Below, in pieces: positions 34,268 to 44,310 of a stretch of 51,594 nt of DNA. The DNA comes from Dorea sp. 5-2 (lineage in GTDB: Bacteria > Bacillota > Clostridia > Lachnospirales > Lachnospiraceae): the NCBI RefSeq assembly GCF_000403455.2, contig NZ_KE159759.1, forward strand, positions 9,217 through 60,810. Direction: 5' to 3'. The position numbers and the translations under genes were made by a program. The first letter of the stretch is position 1. The number at the start of each line of letters is the position of its first letter. Under the pieces are notes generated by a model. That model was not told where the DNA came from. It saw nothing but the letters and a program-made list of their open reading frames with translations, and made no database searches.

Positions 34268-35713
34268 TTATCTTCTCGTACTTAACATGGATTCCAAGGT
34301 CTCCCATACAAACTTCTCCTTCATTCCCAACAGCGCCGCCCCATATACCCCGAAAAACAGACATGCGCTCACCGCAAGCGTAATAAACACATGCGCGTCA
34401 AAATACCTCTTTATACAAAAGCCCGCAATCCCCGCCAGCAACACTGCCGCCGCAATCTTCCCTACGCTGACCTGTTTCATCATATTCCCCACTATACTGC
34501 GCAGATAGATGCATTGCACGGTCAGGACGATCCATTCCGCCATCACCGTAGCAAACGCCGCCCCGGAAGACGCATACCGAGGGATCAGCGCCAGGTTCAG
34601 CACGAAATCCGCCCCCGCTCCCCAAAGAATCGAATACAGCACTTTCTTTTCCTCATCCTGAGGAGTCAGCACCTGAATCCCTGTGATGTTCGACAATCCA
34701 ATCAGCAGGACCGTCGGCATGAGGATCACCATCGGAATAACCGAAGCCATATATTCCCTCCCCGCCAGCAAAAGGATCGATTCCTTCGCAAACATCATAA
34801 AATAGCACATCACCGGAACACCAAACACCATCACAAAATTCGCCACCTTCGAGATCGTCTGATAAAAAATCTCCTTCTGTTCTTTCTTCGCGTAATAAGA
34901 CAGCCGGGGCAGCAAGACCGTTCCTAACGATGTAATCAGCGTTGTAAGAAGACTCTTGATCTTAATCGCCGTATTGTAATATCCCACTTCGCTGTTGCCC
35001 TTCATGAACCGAAGCATAACGACATCCAGGTTCGTATACACATTGATCGCCGCAGACATTGCAAAAAATACCAAAATCGCTTTCAGATGTTTCCGGAACT
35101 CATACACTCCGTTCTTTCGGAATGTAATAAAGCGCCTGGCATATATAAAGTTAAACAAATAAGAGGCCGAACCTGCGAATACCGTAATTCCGCCGTACAG
35201 AATATAATCATCCGCTTCTTTTACCAACAGAAACATCAGCGCCAGCGAGACGGTCTTTACCGCAAGATTACAGATAGTGATATAACTATATTGTTCTAAA
35301 GCGTTAAACAGCCAGTTCATGGCAAATAGGTTCATTGCCATCCCCGCCATATAGATCAAAAATAACTCTTTCTCCTCATAGAACTTCGGTATCATCAAAA
35401 TCGAGAAAAAGAACGCCATAAAGGCAGCCAACATCGTCACAGAGTTAATAATCAGGATCTCCTGAACCGTCTTAGATAATTGCTCCCTGTCGTCCCGTAC
35501 CTTGGCGCATGCCCGGATTCCATATGTCGGAATCCCAAGTGACGCAAACAATGTAAAATATGCCGTCACGGAACTGACGAATGCGATCTTTCCGTTTCCT
35601 GCCGGAAGGAGCACCCTGGATACATAGGGGAATGTAATCAGCGGAAATAGAATGGACGACGCCGTCATGATGAAGTTCATTATGAAATTATATTTAACAG
35701 AGTGAATCTTCAT
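34268..35713 (-). CDS. Wzx-like flippase 2
   Basis: 481 residues with about 14 membrane segments. It starts MKIHSVKYNFIMNFIMTASSILFPLITFPYVSRVLLP, the form of capsule and O-antigen Wzx flippases. The ATG at 35713 overlaps the stop of the preceding glycosyltransferase (ATGA), so it is the coupled start. It is the flippase next to the polymerase and the sugar-phosphate transferase, and so is probably the exporter of the main repeat unit; the flippase at 21648 is more likely a partner of the nonulosonate block. Confidence 0.9.
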   Translation of the reverse strand: MKIHSVKYNFIMNFIMTASSILFPLITFPYVSRVLLPAGNGKIAFVSSVTAYFTLFASLGIPTYGIRACAKVRDDREQLSKTVQEILIINSVTMLAAFMAFFFSILMIPKFYEEKELFLIYMAGMAMNLFAMNWLFNALEQYSYITICNLAVKTVSLALMFLLVKEADDYILYGGITVFAGSASYLFNFIYARRFITFRKNGVYEFRKHLKAILVFFAMSAAINVYTNLDVVMLRFMKGNSEVGYYNTAIKIKSLLTTLITSLGTVLLPRLSYYAKKEQKEIFYQTISKVANFVMVFGVPVMCYFMMFAKESILLLAGREYMASVIPMVILMPTVLLIGLSNITGIQVLTPQDEEKKVLYSILWGAGADFVLNLALIPRYASSGAAFATVMAEWIVLTVQCIYLRSIVGNMMKQVSVGKIAAAVLLAGIAGFCIKRYFDAHVFITLAVSACLFFGVYGAALLGMKEKFVWETLESMLSTRR

Positions 35714-36729
35714 TTCCTGCCGTCTTTCCATGCGTTCCATAATCTACTAAGCATGACAATGAATGCATACATATGAAAGCCCGTCCGCCGCAGCAGGCGC
35801 AGCATACCGCTGTAATTTCCTGACATCAGATAGACCCTCTGGTTTTTTCCCTTTATCATACAGTCAAACTCTTTGAACTGTCTGCGGATTCCCTTCTGGC
35901 GCAGCGGAAAACTGGTGAAAATACTTGCCTGTGTGCTCACCATCCTGGCAATCCGCTTCTCCATATAAAAGAGCTTCCGTTTATCCGCCCTTTTCTTCGT
36001 CCTATATGTATCAATATAATCTAACGTATGAAAGATTACATTCAGATGATCCTTCATATGCTTCTGATACCCTTTCATACTGACGCTCTGCTCTGTCTGC
36101 GCCAACCGGTACATATATACGAAAATATCATAATAAACAACGCTCTCTACATACGGCACCGGATATAAGATATACTCGATGTCCACATAGAAGGAATATT
36201 CGTCTAACCGAACGCCATTCTCACGCAGCAACTCAGTCCGAATCACCAGCGCATGCATCGGGATCTCCGCTGTCTTCGCAATCTTGTCAAAAGAAAACTC
36301 CTGGCCTTCCGGGATTCCTTGAAAAGAAACTGCCCTTTTTTCTTTTGTCACGTCATCTACTTCATAGTAATTCGTAAATACATAATCTGCCTTACATGCC
36401 TTAAGAGAGACCACCAACTCTCTTAAACCGTCAGTAGACACCCAGTCGTCTCCGTCTACGACCTTAAAATATCTTCCCGACGCCTCCGCAATCCCCCTGT
36501 TGATCGTCGAACCATGTCCTCCGTTCTCTTTCGAAATCACCCGGAACGTATCCGGATATGCTTCGGCAAATTTCTTCCCAATCCCGGCCGTCCTGTCCCT
36601 GGAACCGTCGTCCACGACAAGCACCTCTATGTCCTCCATGATCTGTTCATCGATAAAAGACTCCAACGTCTGTTCAAGGAATTTTTCCACATTATAGGAT
36701 GGTATTGTAACCGTCAATATCTTCTTCAT
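35710..36729 (-). CDS. GT2 family glycosyltransferase
   Basis: 339 residues. N-terminal GT-A domain ILTVTIPSYNVEKFLEQTLES with metal site VLVVDDGSRDRT and FKVVDGDDWV; a helical C-terminal region of about 120 residues. Inverting transferase acting in the cytoplasm on the undecaprenyl-linked repeat unit. Starts directly at the stop of the Wzy-like gene. Donor not predictable. Confidence 0.92.
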   Translation of the reverse strand: MKKILTVTIPSYNVEKFLEQTLESFIDEQIMEDIEVLVVDDGSRDRTAGIGKKFAEAYPDTFRVISKENGGHGSTINRGIAEASGRYFKVVDGDDWVSTDGLRELVVSLKACKADYVFTNYYEVDDVTKEKRAVSFQGIPEGQEFSFDKIAKTAEIPMHALVIRTELLRENGVRLDEYSFYVDIEYILYPVPYVESVVYYDIFVYMYRLAQTEQSVSMKGYQKHMKDHLNVIFHTLDYIDTYRTKKRADKRKLFYMEKRIARMVSTQASIFTSFPLRQKGIRRQFKEFDCMIKGKNQRVYLMSGNYSGMLRLLRRTGFHMYAFIVMLSRLWNAWKDGRK

Positions 36730-38361
36730 CTATCTCTTCTCCTCCCGGAATACCGCTCCATCTTCTCTTTCCTGCAGATCCGGGACACATTCTGACATCA
36801 AATACCCCACGCTCACAAGCAGTAGGAAATACATAGCCGTCATGTTGACAAAAAGGTAACTCAGAAGAAAAGCGCCGCCTGCCCCCATCAGTATATTTAC
36901 CATACAAAAATACGCGAAAATACTGAGTTCCTTCTTTTTCCAAAGAAGATGCTTCAGAACAGCCGCCATACATCCCACCCAGAAGGACAGAAGGAATACC
37001 GTTCCGATGATTCCATAATCTACCAGCAAATCTAAATAACTGTTATGGATCATCTTCCCAAAAAGAGCGATCCTTCCGTCCGGTGAATACTTTTTTGCAT
37101 AATAGACATTGTTCCCTGACCCTTCTCCCCAGAACGGCCGGTTCTTAAATAACTTAAGCGCATCCTTCCAGATTTCGATCCGTCCTGCCCCGATCTCTGC
37201 ATTCTGCTTATTGAAAGAATCTTCCGCTGCCTGTGATGTATCTGCGGAATTCTTTTCAGATACACTTTCCGAATCCATCCGGCTGTCTGTAGGATTTGCC
37301 GGATTCTCTTTTACATGGTTATTTCCATCGGCATTATTCTGATTCTCCCCTTTTACTTCTTTTTTACTTTTATTCAACGTCTTATCTGCAATCTGCTTTT
37401 CCTGCTGCTTATCTAATCTGCCAGACTCTATTTTCATTGATACCGCGCTCATACCCGTGCGGGATACAAGAAGAATAAGACCGCAAAGAAAAACAGCCGC
37501 TATAGATCCTGCCAGAGAGAGAAGAACTTTCACACAGATCTTTCTCTGCTTCTGCCAATTACAGAAAACATACAGGAACATCACTATAAAAATCGAGACA
37601 CACATAGAAACCCAGCCGCCCCTTGAATTGGCCAAAGGGAAGTATAAGATCTGCACAATAAGGTTAACGACCGCGAATATACGCGCCGCCTGATTCTTCC
37701 ACTGTTCCTGATATCCGCCCCGGCGGCAGAAAGCCAGCAGCATCAGACTATAGACGATAAAGACCACTGCATAACTTGCCGCGTAATTCGTGTCTTTATA
37801 GATTCCGTAAAGTATGACGGCCGACGACGGATCCTCTGGAACATAATGGCTGATCCCGATACTCTGGGTAATCCCCATAAACGTTACTTTTTGTGAAAAG
37901 CGGACGGCGTACATCCATAAAGATACTATGGATGAAATACACATTACGACCGCCGCCCCGCTCAGCGAATGCAGTAACGCTTCTGTCCGCTTCTCCTTTT
38001 TCTCTAATAAGCATACCGGGTAAAAGGCAGATAAAGGCAGCGTCACCATAACCCATACCTTGATATTTAAAACAATTCCTGCTTCTCTTGTTAATATTCC
38101 TGTAATCCCCGCCGATAGGACGAATAATACCAACGGCTGCCATAGTGGAATAACCCGCCAGATCTTTCTGACAAAGATGTCATATACTGCAATGAAAAAA
38201 GCCCATACGATTAAAATAGGATGGACCACGGTAATACATTCTTCAAAAAATTTTAATTGATATAAAAATATAAATATTCCGTAAAAAAAGGCAAGCACTT
38301 TATGCGACAAGATTATGTTCATTACTTTCAGCTGTTCAAACTTCCTATATTTATCAGACAT
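36730..38361 (-). CDS. Wzy-like polysaccharide polymerase / O-antigen ligase family
   Basis: 543 residues with about 12 membrane segments. The Wzy_C region has RIEIWKDALKLFKNRPFWGEGSGN, then IHNSYLDLLVDYGIIGT. Between the last-but-few segments lies a very unusual low-complexity loop of about 85 residues (Lys/Asn/Asp/Ser-rich, around QEKQIADKTLNKSKKEV through EDSFNKQNAEIGAG). Such loops can contact donor or acceptor chains. As polymerase it would join repeat units on the outer face of the membrane. It overlaps the glycosyltransferase upstream by eight bases. Confidence 0.85.
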   Translation of the reverse strand: MSDKYRKFEQLKVMNIILSHKVLAFFYGIFIFLYQLKFFEECITVVHPILIVWAFFIAVYDIFVRKIWRVIPLWQPLVLFVLSAGITGILTREAGIVLNIKVWVMVTLPLSAFYPVCLLEKKEKRTEALLHSLSGAAVVMCISSIVSLWMYAVRFSQKVTFMGITQSIGISHYVPEDPSSAVILYGIYKDTNYAASYAVVFIVYSLMLLAFCRRGGYQEQWKNQAARIFAVVNLIVQILYFPLANSRGGWVSMCVSIFIVMFLYVFCNWQKQRKICVKVLLSLAGSIAAVFLCGLILLVSRTGMSAVSMKIESGRLDKQQEKQIADKTLNKSKKEVKGENQNNADGNNHVKENPANPTDSRMDSESVSEKNSADTSQAAEDSFNKQNAEIGAGRIEIWKDALKLFKNRPFWGEGSGNNVYYAKKYSPDGRIALFGKMIHNSYLDLLVDYGIIGTVFLLSFWVGCMAAVLKHLLWKKKELSIFAYFCMVNILMGAGGAFLLSYLFVNMTAMYFLLLVSVGYLMSECVPDLQEREDGAVFREEKR

Positions 38362-39463
38362 TGCTTTCTTCCTTCAGTACTATTTTTTCAATAAATCTTA
38401 TATTCTCTTCTACGCCGTATCCCTTATCTTTCATGGTCTTGTATCCTTGTTCTCGGTCATAATTAAGATCCACCTGCAATACCGCGTCTGCCCAGATCTC
38501 ATCGGACGCATCCAGGGGTAAAAATTCGTTCCATCCTAATACATCGGACTCCCTGCTTACCGTGTCTGACACCACACATTTCAGACCGCAAGTCTGCGCT
38601 TCCAGTAACGCAAATGGCAGTCCTTCAAACAGAGACGGCATAACGAATATATCTACTCCCTGAAGGATCTCATTGACATTGTCAACATTTCCTACCAGAC
38701 ACACGCTGCCCTCAAGATTATAATGACGGATCAACTTTTCAATATTCTTTCGTTCCTCGCCGTCTCCGCACAACACAAGCCTCGTATTATCATCCCTGAC
38801 GTGTATTTTCTCAAATACCCGGATAAGTTTCGCATGGTTTTTCTCCGCCCCGAACCGCCCGACATGTCCGATCACCTTTTTTCCCGAGCATCCCAACGTC
38901 TCACGGATACCTTCGCGAACCTCGGGATTATATCTGAATTGATCCAGATCCAGGGCATTTCGGATAATCTTTGCCTTGTGCTTTCCGAAAAAGTACTTCG
39001 CCGCCAGTTCAGAGCAGGCAAACTGTTCTGTTGTAAGATATCGAATGTACACTCTGTTCATACTATGTAGAAGAGCCGTCAGGCTGTTCCCCATATTATC
39101 CGAACTGTGCCCGTGAATAATCCGCACCGGCACATGATATAATTTTGCAATCATAAGGGATTCGCAGGAACTCAGAGTCGTCTTGTGCGCCCAGATTATA
39201 TCCACCCTATATCCTTTAAAAAACTGCCTCAGGGCGCTGCAAAACCCCACCGGGCTTTCATACCGGGACGTAAGATGAACAACGACCGCTCCGGATTCTC
39301 TTAGATACTCTTCATACGCAATCTTTTCTTCATATGCAATAAAATAGCTTTTGAATCTGGATTTGTCTAATTTATTGTACACATTGATGATAAAGGTCTC
39401 CGTTCCTCCCTTATTACTCGTCATACCTTCAAACGCTATATTGATCCTCTTATCTTCATACAT
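38354..39463 (-). CDS. GT4 family glycosyltransferase
   Basis: 369 residues with the GT-B layout. NKGGTETFI near the N-terminus resembles the acceptor-binding loop, IGHVGRFGAEKNHAKLIRVF starts the second domain, and the donor-binding motif is MPSLFEGLPFALLEAQTCG (retaining E-x7-E). Cytoplasmic transferase for a sugar of the repeat unit. Overlaps neighbours on both sides by eight bases. Donor not predictable. Confidence 0.93.
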   Translation of the reverse strand: MYEDKRINIAFEGMTSNKGGTETFIINVYNKLDKSRFKSYFIAYEEKIAYEEYLRESGAVVVHLTSRYESPVGFCSALRQFFKGYRVDIIWAHKTTLSSCESLMIAKLYHVPVRIIHGHSSDNMGNSLTALLHSMNRVYIRYLTTEQFACSELAAKYFFGKHKAKIIRNALDLDQFRYNPEVREGIRETLGCSGKKVIGHVGRFGAEKNHAKLIRVFEKIHVRDDNTRLVLCGDGEERKNIEKLIRHYNLEGSVCLVGNVDNVNEILQGVDIFVMPSLFEGLPFALLEAQTCGLKCVVSDTVSRESDVLGWNEFLPLDASDEIWADAVLQVDLNYDREQGYKTMKDKGYGVEENIRFIEKIVLKEESNV

Positions 39464-40652
39464 GTTTTACCGCCTCATACACTCTCCCGCAATTATTCGT
39501 ATCATATAACCGAAAATACTCTTCATGTGATTGCAGATAGGAATCTGAAACCTTATAATCGTTCTCAATATATTTTTTCATTAACGGAAAGAGATCTTCT
39601 GCCTTAGTCGCCCGATCTGTGAAGGGATTATCCTTATAATTAAAGTACCCCTCTTTATACTGCCTCTTTCTAAAATGCTTATAATCAAACTGGAAGAATA
39701 CGACTGGTTTTTTCATATAGATAAAATCGAAAAAAACACTGGAATAATCCGTAACCATAAGCGACGCCCTCTTAAGCAATTCCTGAATATCCCAATCTTT
39801 ACTACAGACAATGGATATGGCCTCTCTTCCCTTTGGGAAGTATTCCATATACTTCTGCATATTCCGATGCGGATAGAATACAAAATGCACGCCGTACTCC
39901 CGTGCCAGTTCATCCAGCCTTTCATCATTGATAAACGCGCTCCATTGCCTAAAATAGTTTGTCTTCGGAATCTCCCTGGTTCCCTCATACACGGGCAGTC
40001 TCTGGTCTTCGTCCGCAATCCATTCCCGCCACGTTGGCATGATTAAGATCAATCTCGGATCCCTCTGATAATCGTGCAGATGGTCAAACCGGCAAAAACC
40101 TGTATACAGCACATTTCCTTTGGGATATCCGAATCTGTCTTCTACAAATCGGTACTCCGGATATGCGCCGCAGACGAATCTCGCCATCTTCGTATAACCA
40201 TAATAGAGCCAGTCTAAGTCACTGACCGTAATCCCATGCTGCAGGAATATCCTCTTATCCCGCAGTATTCCATACACTTCCAGAAAATAAAAAACAGACG
40301 CATTCGGATTACCGGCCTTCTGGCTGCTGAGCTTCTTCGTGGACGCCAGATAAAGGATCCAGTGCATAAGGGAACCGTATTCTACGGTTCTCCCAAGCTT
40401 CCTGACCTTATCATAATCTACGGATCTACTGTTAATCGCATATACACATTCCTGCCGGGGATGATTCTCGCGCAGATACTTAAAGAACCAATATCCATTA
40501 TCGCGCGCTTCCATCTCGTCTTCACATATGATCCACAGATCCTTATGTATCCTTCGGTATATGACGGCAGGCAAGACGGCCATCGGTAATTTCCAGACCT
40601 GGATCAGATCTCTTAATTTCACTCTCTTTAGTTTCTTTAAGAAATTCTTCAT
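39456..40652 (-). CDS. CDP-glycerol glycerophosphotransferase homolog (TagF/TagB-like)
   Basis: 398 residues. Motifs: IFLQHGITVSDLD, LIMPTWREW, FYPHRNMQ, MVTDYSSVFFDFIYMKKPVVFFQFD. The first His of QHG and the D-Y-S-S segment are conserved in TagB/TagF/TarL, which transfer glycerol-phosphate or ribitol-phosphate from the CDP-activated form. No tagD or other CDP-glycerol maker is in the window. It may decorate the repeat unit with glycerol phosphate, giving the polymer negative charge. Overlaps the GT4 gene by eight bases. Confidence 0.92.
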   Translation of the reverse strand: MKNFLKKLKRVKLRDLIQVWKLPMAVLPAVIYRRIHKDLWIICEDEMEARDNGYWFFKYLRENHPRQECVYAINSRSVDYDKVRKLGRTVEYGSLMHWILYLASTKKLSSQKAGNPNASVFYFLEVYGILRDKRIFLQHGITVSDLDWLYYGYTKMARFVCGAYPEYRFVEDRFGYPKGNVLYTGFCRFDHLHDYQRDPRLILIMPTWREWIADEDQRLPVYEGTREIPKTNYFRQWSAFINDERLDELAREYGVHFVFYPHRNMQKYMEYFPKGREAISIVCSKDWDIQELLKRASLMVTDYSSVFFDFIYMKKPVVFFQFDYKHFRKRQYKEGYFNYKDNPFTDRATKAEDLFPLMKKYIENDYKVSDSYLQSHEEYFRLYDTNNCGRVYEAVKHV

Positions 40653-40663
40653 GATTTAATTCC

Positions 40664-41701
40664 TCAATTATGACAATCTTTCAAAGATTTTTTCCATCCC
40701 GGTATCCGTATGATTCCTGTTAGAGTCCCTATGCCATATCCTACATGCAGCAATAGAAACAGAATGGGAAGCAGAAAATAATATACATTGAAACGACGTT
40801 CCCCAAACACAGCAAAAAGGCTCATAATAACCGTTACCAGAAGATATGCACCCCACAGCAAGGCAGACAACTGCCAGATACCAATACACATCAACAACCC
40901 CGTAATAGCGCCCGCAAGGACAAATCCTAACGGAACCAGATGATATATAGACAGACATCCCGGACAGACACTTATAGTCAGACCAACCCAATAGCCATTC
41001 ATATACTTTTGATGGAGTAATTTTCTCAAAGTCGGCCTTGTTTCCCGGAATGACAGAATCTCCGGATTATAAAAAAGGCGATATCCTGCCTGTCGCATCC
41101 TATAATGCATTTCATTATCTTCCGTACGGAGAAGGTTTTCATTAAATCTTCCAACCGTTTCAAATACTTCCCTTTTATAAGCCGCAAAAGCAAGCGTAGG
41201 CACATATCCCACCGTATCCTTATGGCGAAAAGCCGCCACGCTTCCGCCAAACATAGAATTTTCCGCCACATTGATAATGGCTGACCATGCCGATTCATTA
41301 GCAATTTGGTTTTTCACTTTTCCGCCGCAGATTTCATGGCCTTCCTCTATGCATTTCACATTTCTTTCAACGAAATCCTCCGGAAGATATGCATGGGCGT
41401 CAAGCCGGATTATAATATCTCCATCCGCGCAATCAAGCGCCGTATTCCACCCGCCCGCCTGGATAACCTTCGGATTCTTTCTGCCTATTACACGCCAAAA
41501 ATCATTCTCCCTGATAAATTCATCCATAATCTCTCTGGAACGATCCGTACTCATACTATCTACAAAAATAACTTCTGTTTTCTTATGGTCATACGATTGA
41601 TTTTTTATGCTGCAAATCAAATCAGGAAGTGCCTTTTCTTCATTTAACGCAATAATAATCAAAGATACCTTAGGTCTGCTTTCGTCAGAATCTATGCACA
41701 T
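40664..41701 (-). CDS. GT2 glycosyltransferase with membrane anchor (ExoA-like)
   Basis: 345 residues. GT-A domain: VSLIIIALNEEKALPDL, IFVDSMSTDRS, metal site IIRLDAHAYLP, and TEDNEMHYRMRQAGY, followed by four hydrophobic segments from about residue 240 on. The pattern is like ExoA-type succinoglycan transferases. It would add a sugar early in repeat-unit assembly, as it lies near the initiating transferase. Confidence 0.92.
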   Translation of the reverse strand: MCIDSDESRPKVSLIIIALNEEKALPDLICSIKNQSYDHKKTEVIFVDSMSTDRSREIMDEFIRENDFWRVIGRKNPKVIQAGGWNTALDCADGDIIIRLDAHAYLPEDFVERNVKCIEEGHEICGGKVKNQIANESAWSAIINVAENSMFGGSVAAFRHKDTVGYVPTLAFAAYKREVFETVGRFNENLLRTEDNEMHYRMRQAGYRLFYNPEILSFRETRPTLRKLLHQKYMNGYWVGLTISVCPGCLSIYHLVPLGFVLAGAITGLLMCIGIWQLSALLWGAYLLVTVIMSLFAVFGERRFNVYYFLLPILFLLLHVGYGIGTLTGIIRIPGWKKSLKDCHN

Positions 41702-41729
41702 AGTCTAAACCCCTTTTGCAATTAACTAA

Positions 41730-42416
41730 TTATGAACCAACCGACAATACAGTTCGTATCATCACTTGAAGTTCTTTCCATAATTCGATTTCTTTTATAT
41801 ATTTCAGATTCCACTTCATCTTTTCCGGCAGGACTTTGCTTATATAAGCAGCATCGAGATCTTCTGCTTCTTCCAGAAGCCTGTCCTCATCTTTATATCT
41901 GATACTCGCTTCCGAAGTGACTCCCGCCGGCAGAAGAAGCGTCGCTTTCATCTCATCACTATATTTGTCTACATATTTGGAGACCTCCGGCCTGGTTCCC
42001 ACAAAACTCATATCACCTATAAATATATTGAATAATTGCGGAAGTTCGTCTAACCTGCATTTCCGTATCTTCTCTCCGACACTAGTAATCCTTGGATCGT
42101 GCCTGACCGTGACCAGGGAACCTCTCTGGTCTGCATTCAATACCATGGTTCGGAATTTGAAGATCCTGAATTTTCGTCCGTACTGTGTAATCCTCTCCTG
42201 TCTGTAAAAAACCGGTCCTTTACTGTCCAGTTTGATCCACACGGATAGAACCGCAAAAACCGGGGAGAGAAGAATTATCAGGACGAACGACATCATAACA
42301 TCAAAAAAACGCTTCACCTTCAGGCTAAAACGTTTCTTTTCCAATATCTCATAATACATTTTCACACTGTCATTCTGCATGAATTCCGGGATATCATCCC
42401 AGTCCCTAAACCGCAT
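41730..42416 (-). CDS. Initiating sugar-phosphate transferase (WcaJ/PglC type)
   Basis: 228 residues from ATG 42416; a TTG at 42431 is possible but the ribosome site GGAG fits the ATG. One membrane helix at about residues 40-65, then the catalytic domain: FYRQERI, FRIFKFRTMV, CRLDELPQLFNIFIGDMSFVGTRPE. It transfers a sugar-1-phosphate to undecaprenyl phosphate, starting repeat-unit assembly. Overlaps the aminotransferase upstream by 11 bases, and the pair is typical of bacterial bacillosamine-type (4-amino-6-deoxy sugar) loading. Confidence 0.92.
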   Translation of the reverse strand: MRFRDWDDIPEFMQNDSVKMYYEILEKKRFSLKVKRFFDVMMSFVLIILLSPVFAVLSVWIKLDSKGPVFYRQERITQYGRKFRIFKFRTMVLNADQRGSLVTVRHDPRITSVGEKIRKCRLDELPQLFNIFIGDMSFVGTRPEVSKYVDKYSDEMKATLLLPAGVTSEASIRYKDEDRLLEEAEDLDAAYISKVLPEKMKWNLKYIKEIELWKELQVMIRTVLSVGS

Positions 42417-43647
42417 GATCCAATTCTCCAACTCTTCGTATTACTTCAACTACTTTCGTAATAATATACTCTATATCTTCATTCTTTAGGCAGGTATGTA
42501 ACGGCAGTGTAATCTCATTCTCATACTGACGGTACGCATTCGGATAGTCTTTCATATCAAATCCAAGTTCCTTATACGCCGTCAGCATTGGCAGCGGCTT
42601 ATAATGCACATTTGACGCAACCCCTTCTTCCGCCATCAGGCTGATGATCCGGTTCCTTTCCGTCTCTCCGATTCCTGGGATCCGCATCAGATACAGATGC
42701 CCGCTGGACGCCTGCCCCTTGTCGAAGTGCTTCCTTACCTGAATCCCCAGTGGCCGGAAAGCTTTATCATATGTTTCGATGATTCTGCACCTTTTTTTCA
42801 GGATATCCGGATACCGCTCCAACTGTTTCAATCCGATCGCTCCCATAACATCCGTCATATTCCACTTATATCCCGGGAAGAGAATATCGTATTCCCAGGC
42901 TCCGGTCCTGTTCTTCGCCAACGCGTCTTTCGACTGCCCGTGCAAAGACAAAAGCATGAGTTGCCGATAGATCCACTCATCTTCTATTCCTTCTATCTTC
43001 CTCCATGTCAGCGCGCCTCCTTCCGCAGTCGTCAGGTTCTTCACCGCGTGAAAAGAGAAGCTGGTAAAGTCTGCGATTGCCCCGCACCTCTTCCAGCTTC
43101 CTCCAATTAGTTTCTTCGCGCCAAATGCATGCGCGCTATCAGCAATTACGACTATCCTCCCTATCGCTTCCTGTAGCTTATTCGAAGGAGAAAACAGCGC
43201 TTTCTTTCTCTCTATGATCTCAAAAATCTTCTCATAATCACAAATCACCCCGCCCAGATCTACCGGAATGATTGCTTTGGTCTTCTCGGTAATCGCATGT
43301 TCCATGGCGTCATAGTCCATCTCATAAGCGCCCGGCGCCACGTCCACCATTACAGGCTTCGCTCCCACATGACAAACTGGGCTTACGGACGCCGTATAAG
43401 TATATGTTGGAACAATGACTTCATCATCTCTGCCGATTCCCAGCAGCCTTAGGCTTGCCTCCAGACATGCCGTAGCAGAATTCAATGCTGCTGCACGCCC
43501 TGTTCCGCAGTATGCGGCAATCTTCTTCTCGAACAGCTTCGTCCTTGGCCCCGTCGTGATCCATCCGCTTTTTAATGTCCGGATTACCTCTGCTATCTCC
43601 AAGTCTGTGATATCCGGCGGTGAAAAAGAAATCTCTCTCTTCTCCAT
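42406..43647 (-). CDS. DegT/DnrJ/EryC1 family PLP aminotransferase
   Basis: 413 residues. Conserved blocks GWITTGPRTKLFEK, ALNSATACLEASLRLLGI, VIADSAHAFGAK and PLP lysine in FTSFSFHAVKNLTTAEGG. It resembles PglE-type enzymes that aminate C4 of UDP-4-keto-6-deoxy-GlcNAc. The dehydratase that would feed it is not next to it; LegB (31144) could do so or an enzyme elsewhere. Follows loaP after 16 bases. Distinct from the two other aminotransferases at 29930 and 48031. Confidence 0.92.
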   Translation of the reverse strand: MEKREISFSPPDITDLEIAEVIRTLKSGWITTGPRTKLFEKKIAAYCGTGRAAALNSATACLEASLRLLGIGRDDEVIVPTYTYTASVSPVCHVGAKPVMVDVAPGAYEMDYDAMEHAITEKTKAIIPVDLGGVICDYEKIFEIIERKKALFSPSNKLQEAIGRIVVIADSAHAFGAKKLIGGSWKRCGAIADFTSFSFHAVKNLTTAEGGALTWRKIEGIEDEWIYRQLMLLSLHGQSKDALAKNRTGAWEYDILFPGYKWNMTDVMGAIGLKQLERYPDILKKRCRIIETYDKAFRPLGIQVRKHFDKGQASSGHLYLMRIPGIGETERNRIISLMAEEGVASNVHYKPLPMLTAYKELGFDMKDYPNAYRQYENEITLPLHTCLKNEDIEYIITKVVEVIRRVGELDHAV

Positions 43648-43663
43648 CTGTATTTGCCTCCCT

Positions 43664-44191
43664 TTACTCTTCTTTCTTCTCTATCATCTCAATCCCAAGA
43701 TGGAGCAGTGTCTTCTGATTCATAAAATCAACCTCCACCTTTGCAATCCGCCGGTGCAGGTCAATCTTCTTAATACATCCTTCCATATCTTTCAAAGGTC
43801 CCGACAAGATGGTAACCACGTCTTCCTCCGATACGAATATCTGGGAGAGTCCTGCCTCCATATAGCCGCCTGTCGAACCTGTGATCTTCTTAAGCCATTC
43901 TACTTCATGCTCTGGCAGCGGAACAAACTGTCCGCCATCTTTTCCAAGCAGCTTCGTGAATGCCGGTACATACCTTAACCTCAGATATAGTTCCTCAATA
44001 TCGCTGCTTACGATAAACACATATCCAGGAAGCAACTTTTCACGCAGCTTTTTCCATTCTCCCCGTATCTTCTTCTTTACATGCCGGATAGGGTAGAAGC
44101 AATCATCGTATAATTCTTTCTCAACCATGACTTCAATCTGTTCCTTCACCTTATCCTCCATCCCAGAAACAACCTGTATCACATAATACAC
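43664..44191 (-). CDS. loaP: LoaP-type NusG paralog (antiterminator)
   Basis: 175 residues starting YYVIQVVSGMEDKVKEQI, with GYVFIVSSDIEELY-type NGN core and C-terminal KOW VTILSGPLKDMEGCIKKIDLHRR. GTG at 44191 is preferred to ATG at 44215 since GGGAGGAG precedes it and the family starts there. LoaP proteins of Firmicutes bind RNA polymerase and an RNA hairpin in the leader and prevent termination in long polysaccharide or antibiotic operons. It is the second gene of the capsule operon; a structured leader precedes it. A paralog is fused to the helicase just upstream. Confidence 0.92.
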   Translation of the reverse strand: MYYVIQVVSGMEDKVKEQIEVMVEKELYDDCFYPIRHVKKKIRGEWKKLREKLLPGYVFIVSSDIEELYLRLRYVPAFTKLLGKDGGQFVPLPEHEVEWLKKITGSTGGYMEAGLSQIFVSEEDVVTILSGPLKDMEGCIKKIDLHRRIAKVEVDFMNQKTLLHLGIEMIEKKEE

Positions 44192-44310
44192 CGGCGCTCC
44201 TCCCTTCCCTTCCATATCTTTTGCACGTCTGCCACAATCCTTGCTGATAACATAGTACCAATTACAATGCTGATAAGTTATGGAAGTTCATCAAACTAAT
44301 TAAATAGAAT

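Noticed and set aside
34391..34927. 178-codon + strand ORF rich in Arg, His and Gln
   Set aside because: It lies wholly antisense to the flippase 2 gene, with a composition typical of the complement of a membrane-protein gene and no ribosome site.
42697..43110. 137-codon + strand ORF
   Set aside because: Antisense to the aminotransferase at 42406-43647, Pro/Arg-rich composition expected of a shadow frame.
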